Shown piece by piece: positions 55,454 through 63,583 of a stretch of 64,000 nucleotides of DNA (positions are counted from its first letter, which is position 1; each line of letters starts with the position of its first letter). Below the pieces are notes generated by a model. The model was not told the origin of the DNA. It was given only the letters and a program-made list of their open reading frames with translations, and made no database searches. Both the position numbers and the translations under genes were made by a program. This stretch comes from Rhodococcus sp. PAMC28707 (GTDB lineage: Bacteria; Actinomycetota; Actinomycetes; Mycobacteriales; Mycobacteriaceae): assembly GCF_004795915.1 (NCBI RefSeq), contig NZ_CP039253.1, forward strand, positions 1,302,001-1,366,000, written 5' to 3'.

Positions 55454-55524
55454 ATCCACAGTATGTAGGTCGAGTGCACACCCGATCACTACTTCGGCGA
55501 TCGACTCACCCTGTGCGTCACCGT

Positions 55525-55553
55525 TTGACAAATCCGTTTGCTGAAACTGCAAT
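55525..55553 (+). promoter_or_regulatory. Promoter of XRE-cupin regulator gene
   Basis: A perfect -35 TTGACA at 55525-55530 and a 17-bp spacer to a -10 TGCAAT at 55548-55553. The ATG at 55560 is six bases after the -10, so this gene is probably transcribed without a leader. Confidence 0.65.
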
Positions 55554-55559
55554 AGGTTC

Positions 55560-56141
55560 ATGGCCAGCTCTGAAGCGGACATCGACGACATCATCGCAGC
55601 TGTGGGTCCACGGCTGAAGCGACTACGCGGCGAACGTGGCACCACGCTCGCCGCACTCGCCGAGACGACGGGAATCTCACTCAGCACGCTCTCCCGACTC
55701 GAATCCGGCGACCGTAAACCGAGCCTGGAGCTACTCCTCCCGATCGCCCGGGCACACCAGATCCCCTTGGACGAACTCGTCAGCGCACCGCCCGTGGAGG
55801 ATCCGCGGGTGCGCTCGGCGCCGATCCGACGCGAGCATCTGACGATCCACCCCCTCACCCGACGCCCGGGTGGGATGCAGGCATACAAGCTCGTCGTCGA
55901 TCCCGCGCGCACCGAACCCGATCCTCGTGTTCACGAGGGTTACGAATGGCTTTACGTTCTCAACGGCAGATTGAGATTGATACTCGGCGAACACGACATC
56001 GTCATGAAGCCGGGCGAGGCCGCGGAATTCGATACGCGTGTGCCCCATTGGTTCGGTGCGGTCGACGATCGGCCAGTGGAAATACTCAGTCTCTTCGGTC
56101 CCCAGGGCGAACGTATCCACATTCGAGCCAGGCCGTCGTAG
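55560..56141 (+). CDS. XRE-family regulator with cupin sensor domain
   Basis: A 193-residue regulator with an N-terminal XRE helix-turn-helix (LKRLRGERGTTLAALAETTG, ISLSTLSRLESGDRKPSLE; about 18-70) and a C-terminal cupin_2 domain (HEGYEWLYVLNGRLRLILGEHDIVMKPGEA; about 115-185). This arrangement belongs to regulators of amine, sugar or cysteine pathways that bind a small ligand in the cupin barrel; the ligand is unknown. ATG start, no Shine-Dalgarno, as expected of a leaderless message. Followed about 100 bp later by the ANTAR-like gene. Confidence 0.9.
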   Translation: MASSEADIDDIIAAVGPRLKRLRGERGTTLAALAETTGISLSTLSRLESGDRKPSLELLLPIARAHQIPLDELVSAPPVEDPRVRSAPIRREHLTIHPLTRRPGGMQAYKLVVDPARTEPDPRVHEGYEWLYVLNGRLRLILGEHDIVMKPGEAAEFDTRVPHWFGAVDDRPVEILSLFGPQGERIHIRARPS

Positions 56142-56242
56142 CGACTTGGAACTCGTCCATGTACCTGTCGAGCGGGTGTGGGAGAGTGGGCGCGTCTGCG
56201 CAATGGGCAGCAGAACCGAACCAAACCAATAAGGAACTGTTC

Positions 56243-56530
56243 ATGATCGATAGAAGTCCCGACACAATGACGTCTCGGGGACCAGCTTCACGCACCGATG
56301 TCGACATCGCGACGGGTGTTCTCGTCGGCGTTCGCGGTGGGAGTGTCGCGCGGGCAGTAGAGGATCTGTTCGCCACCGCCCGCGACAATCGCGTCAGCCT
56401 GTTCGAACTGTCCCGCACGGTGATCACCATCGCCGAGGGCAGGGACGGCGGTGAACCGGAAACGCGTCGGGTCGCCCTGGCCCGATGGGGAACTGCTCTC
56501 GCCACCCAGGAAGAACTGATCGGAAGCTAG
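56243..56530 (+). CDS. ANTAR-like miniprotein, 95 aa
   Basis: A 95-residue protein whose core (DIATGVLVGVRGGSVARAVED, LFATARDNRVSLFELSRTVITIA) matches the three-helix pattern of ANTAR RNA-binding domains. Full ANTAR regulators normally have a receiver or GAF sensor in front; here the domain stands almost alone with a short N-terminus, so signal input must come from a partner or from abundance. AAGGA lies seven bases before the ATG. It would bind dual-hexaloop RNA to prevent termination; targets unknown. Confidence 0.7.
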   Translation: MIDRSPDTMTSRGPASRTDVDIATGVLVGVRGGSVARAVEDLFATARDNRVSLFELSRTVITIAEGRDGGEPETRRVALARWGTALATQEELIGS

Positions 56531-56559
56531 CAACCTGCTGCGAAGGCGTGAAGAAGCGG

Positions 56560-57120
56560 TCAGCCGAACACGATGGCCAGAACCACCGAAGCCGACGTCG
56601 CAGCAATTGCCAAGATGATCAACGACGCCACTACCCGCTGCCGAATCGGACGACTTCGGTCGCTGTAGGTGCCGCTCGGACCGGGAAGGTCGTCGTCGAG
56701 AAAGTCGTCGGAATCGACGCCCACCTCGTCGAAATAGACCGTGTCGCGAGGTGGAACCCACTGTTGGCCGTTCGCGCGGATGGCCGAGGTCAAACGTTCG
56801 AGTCGAGCCTGCGCTGGGGCCGGGTAGAACTCGGACGGTGCGTTTATCGGTAGACCTCGTGCCAAGGAGATCGGCGACCGATAGCGCGCTTCCAGCGCTG
56901 CGAACGCAGCTGATGCGGTGGGATCGCCGTCTGCTTTCGATGTCAGGAACCAGGCGGCACCCGCTGCTGCACGTTCGCCCATCAGCAGATGGGTGTAGGC
57001 CAGTAGTTCCAGAATCGGCTGGGACGCAGGACTCGTACGAAGAGCCGCATACAGTCGATCTCGAGCGTGAGCATTGTCCCCACGCGCAAGATCACGCTGG
57101 GCTTCCTCGATCACATCCAC
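56560..57120 (-). CDS. DUF6584-like protein with TPR-like N-terminus and tail anchor
   Basis: A 186-residue protein. The N-terminal third has a TPR-like helical repeat (RGDNAHARDRLYAALRTSP, ILELLAYTHLLMGERAAAGA), the middle holds an acidic stretch (DEVGVDSDDFLDDDLPGP), and one transmembrane helix near the C-terminus (about 165-184) anchors it. I believe it is the actinobacterial DUF6584 family, whose role is unknown. ATG start at 57120. Converges with the ANTAR-like gene; a perfect terminator lies behind its start toward the MFS gene. Confidence 0.6.
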   Translation of the reverse strand: MDVIEEAQRDLARGDNAHARDRLYAALRTSPASQPILELLAYTHLLMGERAAAGAAWFLTSKADGDPTASAAFAALEARYRSPISLARGLPINAPSEFYPAPAQARLERLTSAIRANGQQWVPPRDTVYFDEVGVDSDDFLDDDLPGPSGTYSDRSRPIRQRVVASLIILAIAATSASVVLAIVFG

Positions 57121-57172
57121 AGCCCAAGCCTAGCGAGTTCGAGCCGGTGGGCACATTAAAGACGTGCCCGAC

Positions 57173-57215
57173 GACCACGACACCCCAGCATTCGTCATGC
57201 TGGGGTGTCGTGGTC
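57173..57215. terminator. Long perfect hairpin terminator
   Basis: A 19-bp perfect stem (57173-57191 with 57197-57215) with a five-base TCGTC loop sits between the MFS gene's stop and the start of the DUF6584-like gene, both on the minus strand. It mainly stops MFS transcription. The T-run is short. Confidence 0.8.
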
Positions 57216-57242
57216 TTATCGCTGTCGAGGCTTCGCGAATAC

Positions 57243-58694
57243 TCAGGCCTCGGCGTAGACCGTGCCTGGCCGCAGCATCAGTGCGAGAGCGATGGTAGCC
57301 GCCGTGCCGATGAGGATCACCACAACGACCAAGTTCAATCCATCGACCGTAGGTGCGATACTCCCCGCGATGGCCGACGATGCCAAGATTGCCGTCGCGA
57401 TCGATGCGCCGATCCCCTGCCCGGCAGTTCGAACAACCGTATTCAAACCGGTTGCTTCGCTGGTGTTTTCGACCGGAACCGACTCGACGACGAGGTTCGG
57501 GAGCGCAGTGTAGGCGAACGATGTCGCGATGGACACGGTGACGACCATTGCGAACATCCCGAGCTTGGCGTCGTTGAACGCGTAGAGCAGCACCGCCGAC
57601 ACGGCATACATGAGGCCACCGATGAGCAGCGAAACGCGAGAACCCACCGTTCGCGAGAGACGCCCGCTCAACGGAGTGAAGGAGAAGCCCAGCACCGCGC
57701 CCGCAAGTGTCAGGGCCCCGGCCGCGCTGGGTGACATGCCGAGACCGAAAGAGCCACTGGACGGCGACTGCAGAACGATGGGGACGATCAAGTTGCTGAT
57801 TCCGAAAGGACCGACCGCGAGGGTCAGCGTCGCGAGCATCGTCAACGCGAGCTTGCGATCGGTGAGCAGACGCACGTTCGCGATCGGATCTGTCACTCGA
57901 AGCTCCCACAGAACCCACAGCGCGAGAATGACCACACCGCCCACAAGCAGGCCGAGGGTCTTTCCATCGGTCCAACCCCATGAACTGCCCTTGGTGATAC
58001 CCAGCAGGATTCCCGCGATGGCGGGCGCGAATGCGATGGTGCCGATCCAGTCGAGCTTCTGGGTGGTCCCGACGGGGGGAAGCCACGGAAGCACGAACAC
58101 CACGAGCAGCAGCATGCACGTCGCATATACAGCCGCGACGATGAAGATCATGTGCCAGCTCGCGTAGTCGATCATCATGCCGGCAATGAAGGCCGATCCA
58201 GCACCGGCAGCCACGGCGGTACCCGAGATGACCGCGATCGCAACCGGGACCTTCACGTTGGGCAGATGCGCACGTGCCAGTCCGATGCACAGCGGGAGAA
58301 TCGCACCTGCAACGCCTTGGATGGCGCGGCCACCGATGATCGCGCCCACACTGTCGCCGATGGCGCTGAACAACGAGCCGAACGTGGCGATAGCCAGGAC
58401 GATGATCAAAACCCGCTCACGCCCGTACATATCACCGAGTCGTCCACACACCGCGGCGGAGGCAGCGGCAACCAGGAGGAATGCGGTCACTGCCCAGCCG
58501 ACCGTCGCGGCGTCACTGTTGAAGTCTCTGATGATGGTCGGGATTGCAGCGAACACCATCGAGGTTTCGAACGCGCTGATGACCTCGATCAAACTGAGAA
58601 CGAGGATGATCACCGCAGCCGAACGCTTTCTCGTGTAGCGGGCGGCCTGCGGCGCCGTCTTCTCAGGAGCCACTGGACCTGGAATCGTCGTCAT
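57243..58694 (-). CDS. MFS drug exporter, DHA2-like
   Basis: A 483-residue transporter with about 14 helices. MFS motif A is CGRLGDMYGRERVL (about 85-98), and the second-half motif C-like GIGASIATAIL supports an exporter. This length and helix number fit the DHA2 drug:proton antiporter group (such as EmrB/LfrA relatives). Substrate unknown. The ATG at 58694 is the likely start: the frame extends to 59288 but would cross the tRNA genes. No regulator gene is adjacent; upstream 350 bp are otherwise empty apart from the tRNA terminator. Confidence 0.85.
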   Translation of the reverse strand: MTTIPGPVAPEKTAPQAARYTRKRSAAVIILVLSLIEVISAFETSMVFAAIPTIIRDFNSDAATVGWAVTAFLLVAAASAAVCGRLGDMYGRERVLIIVLAIATFGSLFSAIGDSVGAIIGGRAIQGVAGAILPLCIGLARAHLPNVKVPVAIAVISGTAVAAGAGSAFIAGMMIDYASWHMIFIVAAVYATCMLLLVVFVLPWLPPVGTTQKLDWIGTIAFAPAIAGILLGITKGSSWGWTDGKTLGLLVGGVVILALWVLWELRVTDPIANVRLLTDRKLALTMLATLTLAVGPFGISNLIVPIVLQSPSSGSFGLGMSPSAAGALTLAGAVLGFSFTPLSGRLSRTVGSRVSLLIGGLMYAVSAVLLYAFNDAKLGMFAMVVTVSIATSFAYTALPNLVVESVPVENTSEATGLNTVVRTAGQGIGASIATAILASSAIAGSIAPTVDGLNLVVVVILIGTAATIALALMLRPGTVYAEA

Positions 58695-58994
58695 CGACGC
58701 CCCCCGAGTGCGAGTAGTGAAACAGAAGAGGTCATCGCGCACGGGCGGCTTCGATCCTCGAACTCGAATCGAGTTGACTTGTCGTGCAGCATTTTTGGTC
58801 CTTGACTGCTCAGGAGGCGGCACATTCCCGCTCGGTGGAGCCAAAAAGTAGCAGTGGCCGACAGCACAATGGGCATGAATTCTCACTGGGTGAAAGTCCG
58901 ACGGTTTCGGCGCCGCATTTCCGATCTCGCTCGCCCTCGACAATCGCGAGCATCCACCTGACGAGGAGACAGGCCTGAACAGTGAATAGAACCC
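58695..58994. other. Intergenic region before MFS gene
   Basis: No gene or recognised RNA is seen in about 300 bp upstream of the MFS transporter. It must hold the MFS promoter on the minus strand, but I see no strong match. A C-run-complement (GGGGGG on the minus strand) lies just before the MFS start and may serve as its ribosome-binding site. Confidence 0.4.
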
Positions 58995-59028
58995 GAAAAA
59001 GCCCCACTCGGATGAACCGAATGAGGCT
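58995..59028 (-). terminator. Intrinsic terminator of tRNA operon
   Basis: On the minus strand AGCCTCATTCGG, a five-base loop and CCGAGTGGGGCT form a 12-bp stem with one or two mismatches, followed directly by TTTTT. It lies 15 bp after tRNA-Phe, the last gene of the tRNA cluster. Confidence 0.85.
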
Positions 59029-59042
59029 GGGTACTGAAACTG

Positions 59043-59119
59043 TGGTGGCCAGGGCCGGGATCGAACCGGCGACCTTCCGCTTTTCAGGCGGACGCTCGTA
59101 CCAACTGAGCTACCTGGCC
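59043..59119 (-). tRNA. tRNA-Phe (GAA)
   Basis: Reading the minus strand, GGCCAGGTAGCTCAGTTGGT begins the gene, the anticodon loop is CTGAAAAGC with anticodon GAA, and GGTTCGATCC forms the T arm. The acceptor stem GGCCAGG/CCTGGCC is perfect, and a CCA end is encoded in the DNA. Confidence 0.97.
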
Positions 59120-59199
59120 GGGCGGCACCGGTGACAATGCCTTGTACTGATCTACGCAATTTGTACTGATCATGTAATTCGGTGTGAACACCGAACTTG

Positions 59200-59273
59200 C
59201 GACCCTGACGGGACTCGAACCCGCGACCTCCGCCGTGACAGGGCGGCGCGCTAACCAACTGCGCTACAGGGCC
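59200..59273 (-). tRNA. tRNA-Asp (GTC)
   Basis: On the minus strand GGCCCTGTAGCGCAGTTGG starts the gene; the anticodon arm is CGCCCTGTCACGGCG with anticodon GTC, and GGTTCGAGTCC is the T arm. Acceptor stem GGCCCTG/CAGGGTC has one G-U pair. CCA is not encoded. Lies between tRNA-Phe and tRNA-Glu on the same strand. Confidence 0.97.
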
Positions 59274-59389
59274 TTGCGTCGAACTCAACTAGCGCAAACA
59301 TTAGCAGGTGATCAATCCGCTTCGAACCGCGCCAGCCTGCAAGAGACTGCTGTACTGCACACCGGATTGTCAATTCCGGCGATCGAACG

Positions 59390-59462
59390 TACCCCCTACG
59401 GGATTCGAACCCGCGCTACCGCCTTGAAAGGGCGGCGTCCTAGGCCGCTAGACGAAGGGGGC
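59390..59462 (-). tRNA. tRNA-Glu (TTC)
   Basis: On the minus strand GCCCCCTTCGTCTAGCGG starts the gene; the anticodon arm CGCCCTTTCAAGGCG carries anticodon TTC, and GGTTCGAATCC is the T arm. First of the Glu-Asp-Phe cluster, so the promoter should lie in 59463-59589. Confidence 0.97.
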
Positions 59463-59589
59463 CCGCCGAACTGCTCGAACTTGCAGCTACTCGGAGTACG
59501 AGCTTCTACAATCTCGAACTGCTCTGACGTTACCCTCAACGGCATTCCGTTGGGAGCTTGGATAGCTTAGGGCACTTCTTCCGAAAAAC

Positions 59590-60258
59590 TCAAACCGGCA
59601 GGTCAGAGGCGCTTTTTGTGGCCACCAGCGCTAGAGGTGGCCATCCGACACGTTGCCAGGTGTCCAACCACTGAGGTGTTGCCATCGCATAAAGGAGCAC
59701 TTCGAGGGACTCTTGGAACAGCGCACGCAGCTCGGTGCTGTCCGAAACGAGATCGGCCATGAATCGCTGACCCGCAAGTGACGCGCTCAGCACCCTGGTG
59801 AATTTGTCAGGGTCGAACTCCGGCTTCAAGTCGCCCATTTCCTGGGCTTGGCGTGCCAATTCGTGTCCAGCCAGACCCCATGCTCGGCCGCTGCCGGTTT
59901 TGACCTCGCTATAGAACTCAGGTTCTACGATCAGCCGAAACTCGGCTCGAACTATCACGTCGGTCTGAAATCCGAGAGCGATGTCGTCGATAATGCCGCG
60001 AATGACTTCGAAGGGATGCAGCGTCGAGCCCTGCCACTTCTCGGTGATAGCGGTGTACCTCTCCAACGCAGCTACGAGCACTGCCCGGGCTAGATCTTCC
60101 TTCGATTGGAAGTGGAAGTACATCGCGCCCTTGGTGGCATTGGAGCCCTCGAGGATCGCATTGACGGACGCAGCCGCGTATCCACGTCGAGCGAACTCCG
60201 TCGCCGCAGCCTCGACGATCGCCGCTCTGGTCCTGCGTGCGCGCTCTTGTTGTGCCAT
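59590..60258 (-). CDS. TetR-family regulator (ScbR/gamma-butyrolactone receptor-like)
   Basis: A 222-residue TetR protein. The N-terminal helix-turn-helix (AAIVEAAATEFARRGYAAASVNAILEGSNATKGAMYFHFQSKEDLARAVL) is closest to the ScbR/ArpA type of gamma-butyrolactone receptors, with a C-terminal ligand domain of about 150 residues. Whether it binds butyrolactones is unknown, since many rhodococcal relatives are not characterised. ATG start at 60258. No obvious target gene is adjacent except the upstream CorA gene on the same strand; a hairpin separates them. Confidence 0.87.
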   Translation of the reverse strand: MAQQERARRTRAAIVEAAATEFARRGYAAASVNAILEGSNATKGAMYFHFQSKEDLARAVLVAALERYTAITEKWQGSTLHPFEVIRGIIDDIALGFQTDVIVRAEFRLIVEPEFYSEVKTGSGRAWGLAGHELARQAQEMGDLKPEFDPDKFTRVLSASLAGQRFMADLVSDSTELRALFQESLEVLLYAMATPQWLDTWQRVGWPPLALVATKSASDLPV

Positions 60259-60572
60259 TACTTTTCGTGCCTCCGAAAAAAGCGCTCTGCGTACCAGCAG
60301 TCCACACCGCTGATCGAGCGTACGTCACCAGGTCCTCGACAAAGCTGTTCATTGCCCCAGAAATGCCTGAGAAACCCAGAAAACAGACAAATCGACGACT
60401 AGAAACAAACAATCCGAGTGGTACGCTTCACCCGGCTCGAGTGCGCTGCAGGGGGTGCGCACTCGAGCCACTAGCTCATGCAGGGCAGGGTGCGCTCACC
60501 GCGAAGCACATACTTTACAAATAATACCCCACTGTAAGGCCCCGGACCGGTCAGTCGACTTGCCAACGGCCA
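60259..60572. other. Intergenic region between TetR and CorA genes
   Basis: No gene is supported. It holds a large inverted repeat (60434-60469) and an AT-rich stretch (60515-60535) that probably contains the tetR promoter on the minus strand. TetR operators are expected here but I cannot define one. Confidence 0.45.
60434..60469. repeat. 13-bp inverted repeat (hairpin)
   Basis: GGCTCGAGTGCGC at 60434-60446 and its exact complement at 60457-60469 enclose a 10-base loop. It could terminate the corA transcript or be a regulator site for tetR. Each arm contains the smaller palindrome CTCGAG. There is no T-run. Confidence 0.6.
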
Positions 60573-61589
60573 TCAGAGCCAATCACGGCGTTTGAAACTC
60601 CACCACAATCCTGTAGCCAGTCCGATCAGCAGCACAGTACTCAGCCAGAAGCCGAGAGCGCGGTCGTAACCAGGAAACGGAATGTTCTGACCGAAGTATC
60701 CCGTCACCCCGGTAGGTATGGCGATGATCGCCGCCCACGCCGTGAGCTTCTTCATGACCTCGTTCAACGAATTACCCTGCATTGCAAGACCTGTCGACAA
60801 AATGATCTCGATCGCATCACGAAGGCCGTCGACCCTCTCCGTCAGCCGAAGCGAATGATCGTACAAGTCTTGGTAATAGGGGGTGACTTCATTGTCGATC
60901 GGATGTCGGTTCGGCCTGAGCAAGCCCGCGCATACCTCGGCCATGGGCAGAACCACCCGGGAAGCAGCCACTACCGATCGGCGAACTACGAAGTTGCGCA
61001 ACTGAATATCGCGAACCGGCAACCCCTCGTCGATCAAAGCATCCTCGATCGACTGCACATCCTCGTCCAATGAATCCACGACAGCGAAGTACCCGTCCAT
61101 GACAGCGTCGAGAAACGACCACACCAGGTACCCCACCCCGTGGGCGATCATCGCAGACTCATCGTCCCAGCCGTCGAGAATGGTATTCAGAGCGAACGCC
61201 TCATTCGAACGAATCGTGATGAGGGCATTGCTCGTGACGAACATTCCGATTTCGGTTTCCTGAATCGAATCCTCTGCATCGAGCCGAAGTGACCTCGTAT
61301 GCACGAGAAAGTGGTCACCGAATCGAACGAACCGTGGCCGCCGTCCGTGAGACAACGCTCCCTCCAGTGCCAGCGGATGGAGCTCGCGACCGCCGAGGAT
61401 CTCCGCGACCCGAGACAGGTCCGCAGTCGTCGGCGCCAAAAGGTCGAACCACAGAACAGCGTCAGGGTCCGCGCTCCACTTACGGAGCGCTTCCTCGTTC
61501 GGGTCCCTCACTTCCAATGCGCCGTGCCGGTAGATGCGACCACGCGTGGCGCAGTCGATTGCACCGTGATCTTCGGTACTACGAATCAC
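60573..61589 (-). CDS. CorA-like divalent cation transporter with GQN signature
   Basis: A 338-residue CorA-family protein: cytoplasmic domain to about 275, then two transmembrane helices near the C-terminus (about 279-298 and 313-331). The loop between them reads YFGQNIPFPG, so the usual GMN filter signature is GQN here, a variation found in some ZntB/actinobacterial members but otherwise unusual. It likely carries Mg2+, Co2+, Ni2+ or Zn2+; the ion cannot be told. ATG start at 61589. Confidence 0.86.
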   Translation of the reverse strand: MIRSTEDHGAIDCATRGRIYRHGALEVRDPNEEALRKWSADPDAVLWFDLLAPTTADLSRVAEILGGRELHPLALEGALSHGRRPRFVRFGDHFLVHTRSLRLDAEDSIQETEIGMFVTSNALITIRSNEAFALNTILDGWDDESAMIAHGVGYLVWSFLDAVMDGYFAVVDSLDEDVQSIEDALIDEGLPVRDIQLRNFVVRRSVVAASRVVLPMAEVCAGLLRPNRHPIDNEVTPYYQDLYDHSLRLTERVDGLRDAIEIILSTGLAMQGNSLNEVMKKLTAWAAIIAIPTGVTGYFGQNIPFPGYDRALGFWLSTVLLIGLATGLWWSFKRRDWL

Positions 61590-61908
61590 ATTCGACTCCC
61601 TCTATCTACCTGACATCTGATGGTGACTCCATGATGCACCGGTGATCACGCGCGGGCTTTCATCTGGTTCGAGTCCCAACATGACACACCGCTGAAGGCC
61701 TTCGGTTCAATGCTTTTCGGTGACCACTCTCCATGCAACGGCGTTGGTGGACTTCTTCGAAGAGTTATCCACCCGACTTCCGGTCTCGAAAAGAATCGGA
61801 TAACAATCCGAACTCGACCCGGCGCTGCCCACTCGCGTCGCCGAAATCGAACATAGTGTGATTCAGAGCACACAAAGCTGATCGTGGACGACGAATTCGG
61901 GTGACAGC
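61590..61908. other. Divergent promoter region, corA and lipase
   Basis: No gene is seen in this 319-bp region between divergent genes. A CRP-like site lies at 61857-61872. A single DnaA-box-like TTATCCACC occurs near 61765, without further copies, so it does not suggest an origin. Confidence 0.5.
61857..61872. promoter_or_regulatory. CRP-like site before lipase gene
   Basis: TGTGATTCAGAGCACA matches TGTGA-N6-TCACA at nine of ten positions and is part of a wider GTGTG...CACAC palindrome. It lies 36 bp before the lipase ATG, close to or over the likely promoter, so CRP may repress here rather than activate. Confidence 0.5.
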
Positions 61909-63162
61909 ATGGTTGTCAAAGAACTCTTACATCGTTCGGCAGGAATACTTCTCACAGCAGCACTGATCGCTGCGTATCCGTGGTCGGTCAGCGCCGACCC
62001 CGTGACGGACTTCGTCACGCCGAAGCAAGATCCCGCATCTGCCGCGGCCACTCCACTCTCGGACCCATGGTTCGACGCGCCTGCCGGATACGAGAATTCG
62101 AGCCCTGGAGCCATCCTCGGCACCCGTCCGGTGAATGTCGGCCCACTGATCACACCGGTGACCTCCACCCAGATCCTCTTTCGATCCACCGATTCCAAGG
62201 ACCGACCCGTCGCGGCAGCGACCACCGTGATCGTGCCCACCGCCCCGTGGACCGGCAAGGGTAGTCGACCTGTCGTCGCCTACAACATGGCAATAGATTC
62301 ACTGGGCAACACGTGCGCGCCGTCATGGACACTCCCTCGGGGTATAGCACCAGAAATCGTTGCAGTGCAACTCTTCCTGGGCAAGAATTATGCGGTGGTG
62401 GTCACCGACCACCAAGGTCCCCGGCAGGCATATGCCGCCGGACGGATAGCCGGACACGCAGTCCTCGATGCCTTGCGAGCAATGGTCGCTATACCGCAGT
62501 TGGGGCTCGACAAGGAGTCTCCGATCGCTGTAACCGGCTATTCCGGGGGCGCAATCGCATCCGGCTGGGCCGCACAACTCGCACCGTCCTACGCCCCGGA
62601 AGTGAACATCGTCGGTACCGCGTTCGGCGGTGCGCCGATCGACTACCGCATCCTGCTCGGATCCATGAACGGAACCAATGCAGCATCGACCTTGTTTCTC
62701 TCCGCCGCACTCGGCGTCGCCCGCGAATATCCGGAAATGTTCCAACTCATGAACGCGAACGGACTTCGGCTCGCGCAGATAGCGAAGGACATGTGCGTCT
62801 ATCTACTCGCCCCAGGCGGGCTGGTGGCACCGATACCCGTCCAAGCACTCTCGGACATACCGAACGTGGATCGCACTCCGATCGCGGAGGAGATCATCGC
62901 TCAGACGCGGATGGGCGGTGACCTCGCGCCGTCGGCCCCTGTCTTCATTTACCAAGGGCAGCAGGAATTCTGGATCCCCAGGCAAGGCGCCGAGACCCTG
63001 TACGACGAATGGTGCGCCCACGGATCCGACGTCCGGTTGGAGGAATACCTCGGCGAACACATGACAGTCGCCGTGTCGGGCTTGCCTGCTGCCCACGCGT
63101 GGATCGACGAGCGGCTCGCGGGAACCCCCGCACCCAGAGGTTGCAGCAGCTTCGGCAAATAG
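61909..63162 (+). CDS. Secreted lipase of the LIP family
   Basis: A 417-residue alpha/beta hydrolase with an N-terminal signal peptide (about 1-30, WSVSADP cleavage region), of the secretory lipase (LIP) family that includes Candida LIP enzymes and rhodococcal relatives. The nucleophile elbow is GYSGGA (about 205-210) and the late His is in LGEHMTVA; the acid residue should be in the FIYQGQQEFW segment, where the expected Asp is not obvious, Glu or another residue may act. It hydrolyses long-chain acylglycerols outside the cell. ATG start at 61909. Confidence 0.87.
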   Translation: MVVKELLHRSAGILLTAALIAAYPWSVSADPVTDFVTPKQDPASAAATPLSDPWFDAPAGYENSSPGAILGTRPVNVGPLITPVTSTQILFRSTDSKDRPVAAATTVIVPTAPWTGKGSRPVVAYNMAIDSLGNTCAPSWTLPRGIAPEIVAVQLFLGKNYAVVVTDHQGPRQAYAAGRIAGHAVLDALRAMVAIPQLGLDKESPIAVTGYSGGAIASGWAAQLAPSYAPEVNIVGTAFGGAPIDYRILLGSMNGTNAASTLFLSAALGVAREYPEMFQLMNANGLRLAQIAKDMCVYLLAPGGLVAPIPVQALSDIPNVDRTPIAEEIIAQTRMGGDLAPSAPVFIYQGQQEFWIPRQGAETLYDEWCAHGSDVRLEEYLGEHMTVAVSGLPAAHAWIDERLAGTPAPRGCSSFGK

Positions 63163-63227
63163 CTGCTCGGCACTCTTTGGGGGTACCTGCCTGCCGACTG
63201 GGAACACCCATTACACTTTCGATCCGC

Positions 63228-63300
63228 GCCCCTATAGCTCAGTTGGTAGAGCTACGGACTTTTAATCCGCAGGTCGTAGGTTCGAGTCCTACTGGGGGCA
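63228..63300 (+). tRNA. tRNA-Lys (TTT)
   Basis: GCCCCTATAGCTCAGTTGG starts the gene; the anticodon arm CGGACTTTTAATCCG carries anticodon TTT, and GGTTCGAGTCC is the T arm. The acceptor stem GCCCCTA pairs with TGGGGGC. CC but not CCA follows. Confidence 0.97.
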
Positions 63301-63311
63301 CCGAAGATGTC

Positions 63312-63341
63312 CACGCGGTGGCGGATGCCGCCCACCGCGTG
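63312..63341 (+). terminator. Hairpin after tRNA-Lys
   Basis: CACGCGGTGG (63312-63321) pairs with CCACCGCGTG (63332-63341); the stem can be extended by a CGG/CCG pair inside. It starts 12 bases after the tRNA and probably ends its transcript. No T-run. Confidence 0.6.
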
Positions 63342-63413
63342 TTCGGTCCCGGACGCCCGCTTCTCCACCAACGGCGGCCCACAGCGTCCGAGTACATCGA
63401 AGTACACTTGGTA

Positions 63414-63457
63414 ACAGTTCGGCTACGGGGAACGAACTGTCAATGGGGAATGAACTG
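63414..63457. promoter_or_regulatory. Repeated GAACTG half-sites before desaturase
   Basis: ACAGTTCG at 63414-63421 and its complement CGAACTGT at 63433-63440 are 11 bp apart; a third GAACTG lies at 63452-63457. The three sites are within 45 bp and about 130 bp before the desaturase gene, so they look like an operator for a fatty-acid regulator. I cannot name it. Confidence 0.5.
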
Positions 63458-63583
63458 CTACGGGGGGCATCAACGCCTTGGTTCCCGGCCGACTACTGTG
63501 CGCCACGCAACGCGAGAGCGTTCACAGCGAAGTTACGGTGCCGTAGGCTAGTTCCGGATATCGGCAATGTATGGAGGCAATGT

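Noticed and set aside
58860..58925. GGGTGAAAGTCCGACGG resembling part of a riboswitch (FMN/B12-like)
   Set aside because: The remaining conserved blocks are missing and the strand is opposite to the MFS gene.
61765..61773. DnaA-box-like TTATCCACC
   Set aside because: A single copy with no cluster, no dnaA/dnaN nearby; chance match.
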